Source: Anaerolineae bacterium (lineage in GTDB: Bacteria; Chloroflexota; Anaerolineae; Promineifilales; Promineifilaceae). Taken from it: a DNA stretch of 44,322 nucleotides. The position numbers and the translations under genes were made by a program. The stretch covers positions 1 to 44,322 of the forward strand of contig SLGK01000084.1 of NCBI GenBank assembly GCA_007123775.1, written 5' to 3'. The notes under the pieces are model-generated. The model was given only the letters and a program-made list of their open reading frames with translations. It did not search any database and had not been told where the DNA came from. Of the stretch, positions 1 to 8,232 are shown piece after piece (within the stretch, counting starts at the first letter, position 1; each line of letters begins with the position of its first letter).

Positions 1-10
1 ATGACGGTCA

Positions 11-34
11 CGCCACTATGCCACTTCGCCACCT
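11..34. repeat. Single arm of a GCCAC-word intergenic repeat
   Basis: Just beyond the queA stop the sequence repeats the words CGCCAC and GCCACTTCGCCAC. The same words form the right arm of the hairpin at 17384-17444. Only one arm is visible because the window starts here. Bases 1-54 show no coding signal. Confidence 0.45.
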
Positions 35-54
35 TGCTCCCCTGCCAACCCGCC

Positions 55-1158
55 TCACAACAGCAGCATCGCATCACCGAAGGAGTAGAAACGATATTGT
101 TGGGCCACGGCCGTTTCGTAACTGTGGCGAATCTGTGCCAGTGAGGCAAAAGCGGCGACCAGCATCAGCAGGCTGGATTGGGGCAGGTGGAAGTTGGTAA
201 TGATGGCGTCTACGGCCCGAAAGCGGTAGCCAGGATAGATGAAGAGGTCGGTTGGCCCACTAAAGGCGGCTACCGGCTTCCAGGGACAGTAGGCCGAGGT
301 TTCCCCCGCCGCGTCACGGGAGCTGATCGTTTGCAGACTGCCCGTAATACCGGCCGAACGCAAAGCGGCCGTTTCCAGCGTACGAACGGCCGTTGTGCCC
401 ACCGCAATCAGTCGCCCCCCCGCCAGCTTAGCCTCATTGATGCGCCGGGCGGTGGCCGCGGAGAGGGTAGCCCACTCGCTGTGGATGGTATGGTCGGCTA
501 TTTGCTCGGCCTCGACCGGCTTGAAGGTGTCCAGCCCCACGTGTAGCGTCACAGTATCAAACAGCACCCCCCGGTCACGCAGCGCCAGCAGCAGGTCGCC
601 GGTAAAATGAAGTCCGGCCGTAGGGGCCGCCGCCGACCCGGCCGGCCGGGCATAGACGGTCTGGTAGCGCTCGTCGTCGGCCAGTGGCTCGCGGATATAG
701 GGCGGCAGGGGCACATGACCCAGTTGGGGCAGCAGGTCGTCGATTGGTTGACTGAACCGTAATTGGCGTTGGGGGCCGTCGAGAACGGCCGTTACCGTGG
801 CCACCATACCGCTATCCGAGCCATCCTTGTTGTCCAGTAGAATCTGGCTGCCTTCGTGCAAGCGACGACCACCCACCAGCGCCCGCCATTCTTGCTCGTT
901 TAGCTGGTCCAGCAGCAGAATTTCCACTTTGCCGCCGGTCGGTTTACGGCCGTATAGTCGGGCAGGAATGACCCGACTGTCATTGGCTACCAGGATATCC
1001 CCCGGCCGCAGGTACGCTCCTATCTGGCTGAACTGATGGTGGCTGACCTGCCCGCTGTTCCGCTCTAACACCAGCAGGCGCGAAGCATCACGCTGTGGCA
1101 ACGGCCGTTGGGCAATCAAATCTTCAGGCAGGTGGTAGTTGAAGTCGGCAGTTTTCAT
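55..1158 (-). CDS. queA: tRNA preQ1(34) S-adenosylmethionine ribosyltransferase-isomerase
   Basis: QueA transfers and isomerises the ribosyl group of S-adenosylmethionine onto preQ1 in tRNA, giving epoxyqueuosine at the wobble position; it is a cytoplasmic enzyme of queuosine synthesis. The 367-residue product runs the full length of the family (usually about 340-360). It opens with the typical FNYHLPEDLIAQRPLPQRDASRLL block, has VANDSRVIPARLYG near residues 57-70, and carries PTAGLHFT, GLDTFKPV, VGTTAVRTLE and the C-terminal TNFHLPQSSLLMLV motif. No other queuosine gene is in the window. A DUF2905 gene lies upstream on the same strand, separated by the hairpin at 1172-1219, so the two may be co-transcribed. 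The identification is secure from these motifs. Confidence 0.97.
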   Translation of the reverse strand: MKTADFNYHLPEDLIAQRPLPQRDASRLLVLERNSGQVSHHQFSQIGAYLRPGDILVANDSRVIPARLYGRKPTGGKVEILLLDQLNEQEWRALVGGRRLHEGSQILLDNKDGSDSGMVATVTAVLDGPQRQLRFSQPIDDLLPQLGHVPLPPYIREPLADDERYQTVYARPAGSAAAPTAGLHFTGDLLLALRDRGVLFDTVTLHVGLDTFKPVEAEQIADHTIHSEWATLSAATARRINEAKLAGGRLIAVGTTAVRTLETAALRSAGITGSLQTISSRDAAGETSAYCPWKPVAAFSGPTDLFIYPGYRFRAVDAIITNFHLPQSSLLMLVAAFASLAQIRHSYETAVAQQYRFYSFGDAMLLL

Positions 1159-1171
1159 GGGTCATGTGGTG

Positions 1172-1219
1172 CGTAGTGCGTAGTGCGTAACGCTCACTGG
1201 TTACGCACTACGCACTACG
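1172..1219. repeat. Perfect hairpin built from GTAGTGCGTA words
   Basis: A 19-base arm at 1172-1190 (CGTAGTGCGTA words) pairs perfectly with 1201-1219, leaving a 10-base loop. It lies 13 bases upstream of the queA start, between queA and the DUF2905 gene. The same word recurs at 13143, 22428-22466 and 26003-26047, so this belongs to a repeat family. It could act as an RNA stem, processing site or terminator, but there is no clear U-tract. Confidence 0.85.
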
Positions 1220-1258
1220 GCTAAACTCCGCTAAATCCAAAAGACCCACTATTGTTTC

Positions 1259-1486
1259 TTAGCGGTTGAAGATGCGGATGACAATATTGAGCAATATGCT
1301 GCCCAAAATAGTGACCAGGAGCATGGTGGCCAACGGAAAGTAAAAGCGCATGTTGCCGCGCTCAAACGTCACATCGCCCGGCAGATTGCCCAGCCAGGGA
1401 AAGTAGCGCACGGCGACCAGGATCAAAACACCCGCCAGGGCGGTAACAATGCCAATGATGATGAGTAGTCGGCCGAATTCAACCAT
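1259..1486 (-). CDS. DUF2905 family small membrane protein
   Basis: This 75-residue protein has two predicted membrane helices (about residues 4-27 and 49-70). Between them lies a loop with the DUF2905 signature: PWLGNLPGDVTFERGNMRFYFPL. The family is widespread next to unrelated genes and has no known biochemical role. The start at 1486 (MVEFGRLL) was chosen because it is where family similarity begins; an upstream start would add 18 polar residues ahead of the first helix. It probably heads a short minus-strand unit with queA. Confidence 0.85.
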   Translation of the reverse strand: MVEFGRLLIIIGIVTALAGVLILVAVRYFPWLGNLPGDVTFERGNMRFYFPLATMLLVTILGSILLNIVIRIFNR

Positions 1487-1677
1487 TTTGAGCCTCACAG
1501 GTATGGTCTGTCGTTTGTGGCAAGTATAGCACAGGGCCATCGGGCTGCCAGAAGCTTTGGCTGAACTTTAACTCGTATCCGGGCCTGGTTTGGTTATAAT
1601 TGACCGCTTGGCTAAGGGGCGTGACCCGGTCTCACAATTTCCGTACCCTGGCCACGACCAAGAGGCAGACGATTATC

Positions 1678-2574
1678 ATGCAAAACAAAGGAACGTTAGC
1701 GGCGCTAGGGGCCTATTTATTATGGGGGTTGTTCCCTATCTATTGGAAGGTTTTGGACCATGTGCCTGCGGGCGAGATTCTGGCCCATCGGATGCTCTGG
1801 TCGTTTGCCTTTATGATGCTGCTGATGACCGTAGCGCGGGAGTGGCGCTGGTTGAAAACGGCCGTTACCCAACCCCGCACCTTACTCCTCTTTTGCCTCA
1901 GCGCCACCCTGCTGGGCATCAACTGGCTGACCTACATCTGGGGCGTCAACAACGACTACATTGTGGATACCAGCCTGGGCTACTTCATCAACCCGCTGGT
2001 CAACGTGCTGCTAGGCGTCCTCTTTTTGCAGGAACGGCCGCGCAATGGGCAATGGTTGGCCATTGGCGTGGCCACCATTGGCGTGGTTTATTTGGCCGTT
2101 AGCTACGGCGTGGTTTTGTGGATTTCGCTAACCCTGGCTTTCAGCTTCGCTTTTTATGGCCTGCTGCGTAAAACCGCCACTCTAAATTCATGGGAAGGAC
2201 TGACGCTGGAAACGGCCGTATTCTTCCTGCCCGCCTTTGGCTATCTCTTCTTTTTGGAGGTGGACGGTACGGCCGCATTTGGCCACGTTTCCTGGACCAC
2301 CACCCTGTTACTGGCTGGCACCGGTCTGGCTACCAGCATCCCGCTGCTGCTGTTTGCCTACGGCGCTCGTCTGGTCACGCTGACCACGCTCGGCATTCTG
2401 CAATACATCGCCCCGACCATGCAGTTCCTCATTGGCATTCTCATCTACAACGAGCCGTTCACCAGCCAACGAATTGTTGGTTTTACCATCATCTGGATCG
2501 CCCTGGCCATTTATAGCGGCGAGAACCTCTGGCAGCGCCGACGCCGACGACGCCTGCCCCTGCCCTTGCCTTAA
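1678..2574 (+). CDS. rarD: RarD-type EamA (DMT) transporter
   Basis: This is a 298-residue integral membrane protein of the drug/metabolite transporter superfamily, subfamily RarD. It has about ten hydrophobic segments and the RarD N-terminal pattern LAALGAYLLWGLFPIYWK, followed by HRMLWS and NWLTYIWGVN near residues 80-90. The substrate of RarD proteins is not firmly known; the name comes from a chloramphenicol-sensitivity phenotype. The start at 1678 (MQNKGT) was preferred over in-frame codons upstream because similarity begins there. A TATAAT at 1595-1600 could be the -10 element, but I see no convincing -35. The C-terminus is strongly basic (a run of arginines), which would lie on the cytoplasmic side. 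Confidence 0.93.
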   Translation: MQNKGTLAALGAYLLWGLFPIYWKVLDHVPAGEILAHRMLWSFAFMMLLMTVAREWRWLKTAVTQPRTLLLFCLSATLLGINWLTYIWGVNNDYIVDTSLGYFINPLVNVLLGVLFLQERPRNGQWLAIGVATIGVVYLAVSYGVVLWISLTLAFSFAFYGLLRKTATLNSWEGLTLETAVFFLPAFGYLFFLEVDGTAAFGHVSWTTTLLLAGTGLATSIPLLLFAYGARLVTLTTLGILQYIAPTMQFLIGILIYNEPFTSQRIVGFTIIWIALAIYSGENLWQRRRRRRLPLPLP

Positions 2575-2599
2575 GTTGTTGACGCAGACGTGCCCGCAG

Positions 2600-2627
2600 T
2601 TGACAGCCACCGAATCCCCGGTAGACT
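2600..2627 (+). promoter_or_regulatory. Predicted sigma-70-type promoter for the LuxR/TPR gene
   Basis: TTGACA at 2600-2605 is followed after 16 bases by TAGACT at 2622-2627 (four of six matches to TATAAT). The expected transcription start falls at about 2633-2635, on the ATG at 2634, so the mRNA may be leaderless. No ribosome binding site precedes that ATG, which fits. Confidence 0.5.
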
Positions 2628-2633
2628 GTTACC

Positions 2634-4370
2634 ATGAGCGGCCCTGATTCTCCCCCACCACAAGCATTATTAACGATCGGCCGGCGTGCCCTGGCCCGGG
2701 GCAACTGGCAAGAAGCCCAGGCCGCCTTCACCACGGCCGTTCACCAGCAAGAAACAGCCGGTATCGAATCTATCGAAACGGCCCAATCCCTCGACGGGCT
2801 GGGCCAGGCCGCCTGGTGGCTCAATGACCCCGCTACCGTTTTCCAGGCCCGCGAACGCGCCTACCAACTGTACCGCGCCCAGGGGGATAGTCGCAGCGCG
2901 GCCCGCGTGGCCGCCTGGCTGGCCCTGGACACCTTCTACTACCGGGGCGAGTACGCCGTTGCCAACGGCTGGCTTGAGCGCGGCCGTCGCCTGATAGAGA
3001 GCCTGGAACCCGGCCCGGAGTTGGGCTGGCTGGATTTGGCCCAGGCGCACATGATTATGTGGGCCGAGATGGACTATGCCGCTGCCCGCCGCTACTGCAC
3101 CGAGGTTGTCACTTTGGGCAAAGCCCTGGGAGATGTTGACCTGGAAATGGCCGGCCTGGCCGGGGAGGGATTATCGCTGGTCAGCCAGGGATTGGTTGAG
3201 GAAGGGATGCGCCGTCTGGACCAGGCCACGCTGGCGGCCACCAGCGGCGACGTCGCCGACATTGACGCCGCCTGTACCGCCTGCTGCTGTCTGGTCTTTG
3301 CCTGCGAATGGACGCGCGACTACGAACGGGCGGCCCAATGGATCGAACGGATGCGTCGCCTGGCCACCCGTTGGTCACATCCCACCCTGCTCGCCTTTTG
3401 CCAGGTCCATTACGCCAGCCTGCTCATCTGGCGCGGCGAATGGCAGGCGGCCGAGGCGGAACTGCTGGCGGCCACGGGCGACCTGGCCACAACGGATCAG
3501 CCGGCCCGGGTGGCCGATGGGCTGGTGCGACTGGCCGATTTGCGCGGCCGTCAGGGTCGCTTTGCCGAAGCGGAGGCCATCTATGCCCGCATCGAGTCGG
3601 AACTGAAATCGTTTCGTGGGGATTATCTGCTTTACGGTCGGGCGGCGCTGGCCCTGGCTCAGGATAAGTTGGACACGGCCGTTAACCTGGCCCAACGCTA
3701 TCTACGCACCCTGCCGGCCGCCAATCAGTTGGAGCGGGTGGCCGGTTTTGAGCTGCTCGTTCGGGCTGAAGCGCGACGCGGCCAGGCCGAAGCGGTGGCG
3801 GCCGCTGTGGCTGAGATGAAAACGGCCGTTAGCCACGTCACCACCAAACCGATGCAGGCGGCCGTCTGTTTTGCCGAGGGGCTGGCTGCCACCACGACCG
3901 GTGACCAGTCCACCGCCCGCCGCTGCTTTGAAGATGCGGCCCGACTGTGGGCGCAAGCCGGTATCCCCCTCGAGGCGGCACGGGCACGCCTGGCTCTGGC
4001 CCGCACCCTGCTGGCTTTGGCGGAACGCGCAGCAGCGCAGCAGCAGGCCCACAGAGCAGCCGAGACGTTCACCCGCCTGGGGGCCATACCCGATGCTGAC
4101 CGCGCCAGCGCCCTCTCACGCCAGATAGAAAAAATGGGTGGAGAGGAACACGGCCGTTCTACCAACCCCGCCAACTTAACCCCCCGCGAACTGGAAGTAC
4201 TTAGCCTGCTGGCAGCCGGTCACAGCAACCGGGAAATCTCCGACCAACTGGTCCTGAGCGTGCGTACCGTCGAGCGACACATCTCCAACATCTACAGCAA
4301 AATTGACGCCTCCGGCCCCGCTGCTCGCGCCGCGGCTGCCACTTTTGCCGTGCAGCACCAGCTTTTTTAA
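2634..4370 (+). CDS. LuxR-family regulator with TPR-like helical arm
   Basis: This 578-residue protein ends in a LuxR/GerE helix-turn-helix (residues 515-578: LTPRELEVLSLLAAGHSNREISDQL, then RTVERHISNIYSKI). The first 500 residues are alanine- and arginine-rich helical repeats resembling tetratricopeptide repeats, as in the C-terminal arms of MalT- and LAL-type regulators. Unlike those, there is no N-terminal NTPase: no Walker A motif is visible. It is therefore likely a transcription factor whose TPR arm senses a protein or small ligand. It has its own promoter (2600-2627) and a strong terminator (4528-4560), so it is probably a single-gene unit. Its targets are unknown. Confidence 0.88.
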   Translation: MSGPDSPPPQALLTIGRRALARGNWQEAQAAFTTAVHQQETAGIESIETAQSLDGLGQAAWWLNDPATVFQARERAYQLYRAQGDSRSAARVAAWLALDTFYYRGEYAVANGWLERGRRLIESLEPGPELGWLDLAQAHMIMWAEMDYAAARRYCTEVVTLGKALGDVDLEMAGLAGEGLSLVSQGLVEEGMRRLDQATLAATSGDVADIDAACTACCCLVFACEWTRDYERAAQWIERMRRLATRWSHPTLLAFCQVHYASLLIWRGEWQAAEAELLAATGDLATTDQPARVADGLVRLADLRGRQGRFAEAEAIYARIESELKSFRGDYLLYGRAALALAQDKLDTAVNLAQRYLRTLPAANQLERVAGFELLVRAEARRGQAEAVAAAVAEMKTAVSHVTTKPMQAAVCFAEGLAATTTGDQSTARRCFEDAARLWAQAGIPLEAARARLALARTLLALAERAAAQQQAHRAAETFTRLGAIPDADRASALSRQIEKMGGEEHGRSTNPANLTPRELEVLSLLAAGHSNREISDQLVLSVRTVERHISNIYSKIDASGPAARAAAATFAVQHQLF

Positions 4371-4527
4371 CCAGTTCTACGTACCCAATTACGTGTTAGC
4401 ACCCATGACAAACGCCGCGCCATCTCCTATCCTAATAAGTAACCGGCCGGTTCGCCGGACGCCAACAACAAGGTTGACGCGCCCGGCGGGCCACCGGCAA
4501 GCAGATGACTCGGCGTACAGTAAACTA

Positions 4528-4560
4528 AAAAATCGGGTTTTTGAGAAAAACCCGATTTTT
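4528..4560. terminator. Intrinsic terminator, perfect 15-bp stem
   Basis: The arm 4528-4542 (AAAAATCGGGTTTTT) pairs perfectly with 4546-4560 around a GAG loop. The A- and T-rich ends give a U-tract in both orientations. It terminates the LuxR/TPR gene. It also lies only 20 bases before the next start codon, so the downstream gene must either start transcription inside that gap or be read through. Confidence 0.88.
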
Positions 4561-4580
4561 GGCAGAAGGAGCAAATTGAG

Positions 4581-5798
4581 ATGGGTACAGCTATCAACAC
4601 GATTGTAATTGGGGCCGGGCAGGCCGGTTTGTCTACCAGTTATTTTTTGCAGCAGCATGGGGTTGAACACCTGGTTCTGGAAAAGGAAGCGATTGGGGCC
4701 AGTTGGCGCAAGCGTTGGGACTCTTTTACTCTGGTGACGCCCAACGCCATGTGTAATTTGCCCAACTTTGCCTGTAACGGCAACCCGGATGGCTTCTTGC
4801 AGCGGGATGAGGTGGTTGGCTATCTGGAAGATTTTGCCGCTACCTTTGATCCACCGCTGCGGACGGGCGTGTGCGTCACGGCCGTTACCCCCAACCCCGA
4901 TGGCGGCTTCACCGTAACCTCAGACCAGGGCGACTACCAGTGCCAAAACGTGGTCGTAGCCACCAGCATCTTTAGCCGCCCCTACCGGCCGGCCGTCGCC
5001 CACGCGCTACCGCCGAGTGTAATGCAGTTGCACGCCAACGAGTACCGCAACCCGGCCCAGTTACCCGCCGGGGCGGTCCTGGTCGTCGGGTCGGGTCAGT
5101 CTGGGACGCAAATTATGGATGATCTGGTCATGGCCGGTCGCCAGGTTTATCTTTCCGTCAGCCGGGCCGGTCACATGCCGCGCCACTATCGCGGCCAGGA
5201 CACGTTCCACTGGATGCGGGAACTGGGTGTTTTCGATATGCCGGCTCACCAACTGGAGTCGCCGGCCGACCGCTTTACTGCCCATAACCACGTCAGCGGC
5301 CGTGATGGGGGCAAGACGATCAATATTAGGGAATACGGCCGTAACGGGGTTATCCTTTTGGGCAAAGTGACCGGCGCGGACGGCGACTGCCTCTACCTGG
5401 CTGATGACCTGACCGACAATCTGAACCAGGCCGAGAAGAAGTGTGACAAGCTGTGTGAGATGCTGGACAGGCGTATGGCCGATTTGGGAATTGACGCCCC
5501 ACCACCAGTCGCAACGGCCGAACCCTGGCAGCCGCCCCAGCCACCCCGTGAACTGTCGCTGACCCGGGCCGGTATCAGCACCGTTATCTGGGCTACCGGC
5601 TACCGTTTTGACTTTAGCTGGATCAAAGGGGCGCAACTGGACGAGTTTGGCTATCCCGTCCAGGAACAGGGCGTTACGCCGCAGCCCGGCCTCTACTTTG
5701 TGGGCTTGCACTGGCTCAACAAGTTCAAGTCGGGCCTGCTCTATGGCGTGGCTGAGGATGCCGAACACGTGGCCACGCACTTGAAAGGTCGGCCGTAA
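4581..5798 (+). CDS. Flavin-dependent monooxygenase-like oxidoreductase (CzcO/FMO type)
   Basis: This 405-residue flavoprotein has two Rossmann dinucleotide motifs. GAGQAG at residues 11-16 binds FAD and is followed by an acidic LEKE end of beta-2; GSGQSG near residue 172 binds NAD(P)H. ATGYRFDF near residue 338 is the usual ATG motif of class B monooxygenases and trimethylamine-type FMOs. It resembles proteins annotated as putative K+-transport flavoproteins (CzcO), which are more likely N- or Baeyer-Villiger-type monooxygenases. The substrate is unknown. The start is supported by an AGAAGGAG-like ribosome site eight bases upstream. The GNAT gene follows after 18 bases, suggesting an operon. 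Confidence 0.88.
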   Translation: MGTAINTIVIGAGQAGLSTSYFLQQHGVEHLVLEKEAIGASWRKRWDSFTLVTPNAMCNLPNFACNGNPDGFLQRDEVVGYLEDFAATFDPPLRTGVCVTAVTPNPDGGFTVTSDQGDYQCQNVVVATSIFSRPYRPAVAHALPPSVMQLHANEYRNPAQLPAGAVLVVGSGQSGTQIMDDLVMAGRQVYLSVSRAGHMPRHYRGQDTFHWMRELGVFDMPAHQLESPADRFTAHNHVSGRDGGKTINIREYGRNGVILLGKVTGADGDCLYLADDLTDNLNQAEKKCDKLCEMLDRRMADLGIDAPPPVATAEPWQPPQPPRELSLTRAGISTVIWATGYRFDFSWIKGAQLDEFGYPVQEQGVTPQPGLYFVGLHWLNKFKSGLLYGVAEDAEHVATHLKGRP

Positions 5799-5816
5799 AT
5801 GAAGGAATGAAGAGGT

Positions 5817-6611
5817 ATGACGAAAAAGCAGGCGGACGGCGAGGCAGAAGACCACGCTACCTCGCCGCCATCGGCAAAGGATAATGTCACTATGGGCGAA
5901 CCGGCGCCGCTTGAGAAACGGCCGAACGTACAGGTCCGGGCACTGGGTCCGGCTGAGGCAGCTGCCGCCGCGGCTGTTCTGGCCCAGGCGTTTGACCAGG
6001 AGCCGGCCAAACTGACAATGCTGCCCCATGCACCGCGAAGGCGGCTTTTCCTGGAAACGATGATGAATGTCAGGGTCTATGACGCCACCCGTTACGGTAC
6101 CGTCCACGGTGCCGAAATTGATGGTGAACTGGGTGCTGTGGCGCTCTGGTATCCGCCCGGCGTCCCCATGCTTTCTATGGCCGGCGCCGGGCGCATGATG
6201 CTGGCCATGCTGAGTCTAACCGGTTCCATCTTAAGAGTCTGTCCCCACATCATGCGGCTAATGTTGAGCGATTTGCGGGCGTTTGTGGCCCTGCTCCGGC
6301 AGCGGCGGCCGGCCGTCATCCGGGCGACTCAGGGCTTGACCTGGCGTCTGGATTTGCTGGGGACGCTGCCGGCGCAGCGCGGTAAGGGATTAGCTCGCGC
6401 CTTGCTTGAAAGGCAGTTGCACCGCTGCGATCAGGATGGGGCCGCGGCCTGGCTGGAGGCCACCGACCCCGTCAATCCACCCATTTACGAACGCTTTGGA
6501 TTCAACACTATCGCCCACATTGACGGGCCGGCCTGGTTACTCGGCTACTGGATCATGCGCCGTGATCCCCAAACCCGGTCGCAGCCACCCATAAGCCAGC
6601 AGCCCGATTAA
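5817..6611 (+). CDS. GNAT-family N-acetyltransferase
   Basis: This 264-residue protein has the GNAT fold pattern. An N-terminal low-complexity segment (about 40 residues, possibly unstructured) is followed by VRALGPAEAAAAAAVLAQAF. The acetyl-CoA binding motif lies near residues 180-200 (LDLLGTLPAQRGKGLARALLE), and a C-terminal IYERFGFNTI element (the GF motif) follows. The acceptor is unknown. AGAGG sits directly before the ATG. It follows the monooxygenase by 18 bases. Its last 75 bases overlap the 3' end of the convergent acyltransferase gene, so the final 25 codons are read on both strands; both tails look like poorly conserved extensions. Confidence 0.88.
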   Translation: MTKKQADGEAEDHATSPPSAKDNVTMGEPAPLEKRPNVQVRALGPAEAAAAAAVLAQAFDQEPAKLTMLPHAPRRRLFLETMMNVRVYDATRYGTVHGAEIDGELGAVALWYPPGVPMLSMAGAGRMMLAMLSLTGSILRVCPHIMRLMLSDLRAFVALLRQRRPAVIRATQGLTWRLDLLGTLPAQRGKGLARALLERQLHRCDQDGAAAWLEATDPVNPPIYERFGFNTIAHIDGPAWLLGYWIMRRDPQTRSQPPISQQPD

Positions 6612-8012
6612 GCCCAACAATGATAACCAGCCGAGGGCATCGCCCGTTTGCGGATACAGGGTGGTCACGCCGGCCGTGGGCACTAATGCGCTTTGTTGTT
6701 GGACGGCACCGGACGCGCTGCTGAGGATACGGCCGTAACCATCCACCATCACCGACCAGCCACCCTGCGCCTGGCGCACCACCGCCATACCGTTCTCCAC
6801 GGCGCGGAAAGTGGCCATCTGGCCATGCAGCGGGTCAATCCCCTCCCAATCGGCGGCCACCGACAGCAGGATGTCCACATCTTGCGCCCCGGCCTGAGCG
6901 ATCACCGATGGAAAATCGGTGTCCCAACAGATGACGGCGCTGAGTCGGCCGTAAGGGGTGTCCACGAAGCGCAGGACGCCATCGCCAGCCAGCGAGCCTT
7001 CGATGAAGTTACCGCCATATTTAACGTGGGTCAGCACCTCTTCTCCAGCGGGATCGAGCAGGTGGATTTGGTTGACCGCTTGTTCGGCCCCGGTTGGATC
7101 CAGAGTCATGGTGGGAATAGCCAGGTAGATGCCCGTCTCCTGGGCCAGTTCTGCCCCGGCCGCCAGCAGCACGGCCACGTCCTCGGCCACACCAATCCCG
7201 GCCACTTCCGGCCAGACGACCAGTTGGGCACCGTTGGCGGCAGCCACGGCCGTTTCGGCCAGATAATCGGCGTGAATGGCCTGCGTCCGGCTGCGGAAGG
7301 TCGTCAAGTCCTCAGTCAGCATCGGCATTAACTCGTGCAGGTTTACCTGATGCACGGTCAGGCCCGTGACTTGCACCCCATTCTCCACCGGCGGGGCCGT
7401 TGCTAGCCGCACCGCGCCATAGCCCAAAACCAGCAGCAGGACGGTGGCATGAATAGCCAGACCGGTGGTCCAGGCACGGCCGTTTTCCCATTCTGTCCAG
7501 ACCCAGTTAGCCACCGCCGCAAACCAACTGGTGATAAAGGCGAGGCCCAACATGCCGGTAACGGCCGTTAACTGCACGAACCAGCTAAAGCCAAACTGGG
7601 CGTACCCTTCCGCGCCAAAATTACCGAAGGGGCTGCCTGCCACTGTCAGCAGTTCAACGGCCGTAACTGCCAGCGGAAAAGCCAGCGTGGCCACAAAAGC
7701 CGGCCGCAGTCGCGCCCCGACCCATTCGTGCAGCCAGTAGGGCAGGATGCCAAAAGCGGCATTGACCGCCATAAAGATAAAGTGGGCCGGTCCCCAAATC
7801 GGCGTGGCCCCATACCAGGCGACCGACAGCGCCGCCCACAGCGCCAGGTAAAAGTGCCAGGCCCGTCGTCTGGCCGGACCCTCAAACGTCTGCCAGAAGC
7901 GCAGTCCAAAAATCGGGGCCAGCCAGGCCGCCACCGTCCACGATAACTGGCCGGTACTAAACAGGCTCAGCAGGGCAAATAGGATTAACCAGAGATAGGC
8001 TTGTTTTTTCAT
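6537..8012 (-). CDS. lnt: Apolipoprotein N-acyltransferase-like membrane nitrilase
   Basis: The 491-residue protein has an N-terminal membrane part (about six helices, residues 5-200) and a nitrilase-fold domain (about 215-450), then a last helix near 465-483. This is the layout of Lnt, which adds the third acyl chain to lipoproteins. The nitrilase catalytic triad is visible: Glu269 in VVWPEV, Lys331 in HVKYGGNF and Cys362 in VICWDTDFP. AAGGAG precedes the ATG. Lnt is typical of diderm bacteria, while Chloroflexota are usually described as monoderm, so the true acceptor here is uncertain; a related amidase or acyltransferase role is possible. The 3' end overlaps the convergent GNAT gene. Confidence 0.82.
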   Translation of the reverse strand: MKKQAYLWLILFALLSLFSTGQLSWTVAAWLAPIFGLRFWQTFEGPARRRAWHFYLALWAALSVAWYGATPIWGPAHFIFMAVNAAFGILPYWLHEWVGARLRPAFVATLAFPLAVTAVELLTVAGSPFGNFGAEGYAQFGFSWFVQLTAVTGMLGLAFITSWFAAVANWVWTEWENGRAWTTGLAIHATVLLLVLGYGAVRLATAPPVENGVQVTGLTVHQVNLHELMPMLTEDLTTFRSRTQAIHADYLAETAVAAANGAQLVVWPEVAGIGVAEDVAVLLAAGAELAQETGIYLAIPTMTLDPTGAEQAVNQIHLLDPAGEEVLTHVKYGGNFIEGSLAGDGVLRFVDTPYGRLSAVICWDTDFPSVIAQAGAQDVDILLSVAADWEGIDPLHGQMATFRAVENGMAVVRQAQGGWSVMVDGYGRILSSASGAVQQQSALVPTAGVTTLYPQTGDALGWLSLLGLIGLLAYGWLRPGLGITAHDPVAE

Positions 8013-8037
8013 GGGTAGAGACTCCTTTTCGTATTGC

Positions 8038-8085
8038 GTAAAACGTAATGCGTAATGGGTCTCGCAGTCACGTTTTACGTTTTAC
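8038..8085. repeat. Hairpin of CGTAAAACGTAATG words upstream of lnt
   Basis: The words GCGTAAAACGTAATGCGTAATG fill 8036-8057. GTAAAACGTAA at 8038-8048 pairs with TTACGTTTTAC at 8075-8085; further copies extend to about 8097. The same words make the hairpin at 9514-9570, so this is one repeat family. It lies in the 299-base divergent spacer between lnt and the histidine kinase. Confidence 0.7.
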
Positions 8086-8160
8086 TCATTACGTTATACT
8101 TTTCACTGTAACGATACCATCTCCATTACGCCGCCACATCGCCCATCACGCCCGGCCGGC

Positions 8161-8176
8161 CTGTCCAGTTGGACAG
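8161..8176. promoter_or_regulatory. Operator-like palindrome upstream of the histidine kinase
   Basis: CTGTCCA-GT-TGGACAG is a 7-bp perfect inverted repeat with a two-base centre, and a further TGTCC follows directly. It lies about 135 bases upstream of the kinase start and 150 bases upstream of lnt on the other strand. It might bind the adjacent NarL-type response regulator, but no binding data support this. Confidence 0.35.
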
Positions 8177-8232
8177 TGTCCAAATGGGCAATGGTGAATG
8201 TGGGCCAAAGGGATTACAATTGGTCAAAATCA

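Noticed and set aside
5061-6107. A 348-codon open frame on the minus strand opposite the monooxygenase
   Set aside because: It is an antisense shadow in GC-rich DNA. The plus-strand frames carry clear FAD and GNAT motifs, while this frame shows none and crosses two genes.
6693-7331. A 212-codon plus-strand frame inside the lnt-like gene
   Set aside because: It is His/Asp/Gly-rich and opposite the conserved nitrilase domain, so a shadow frame.
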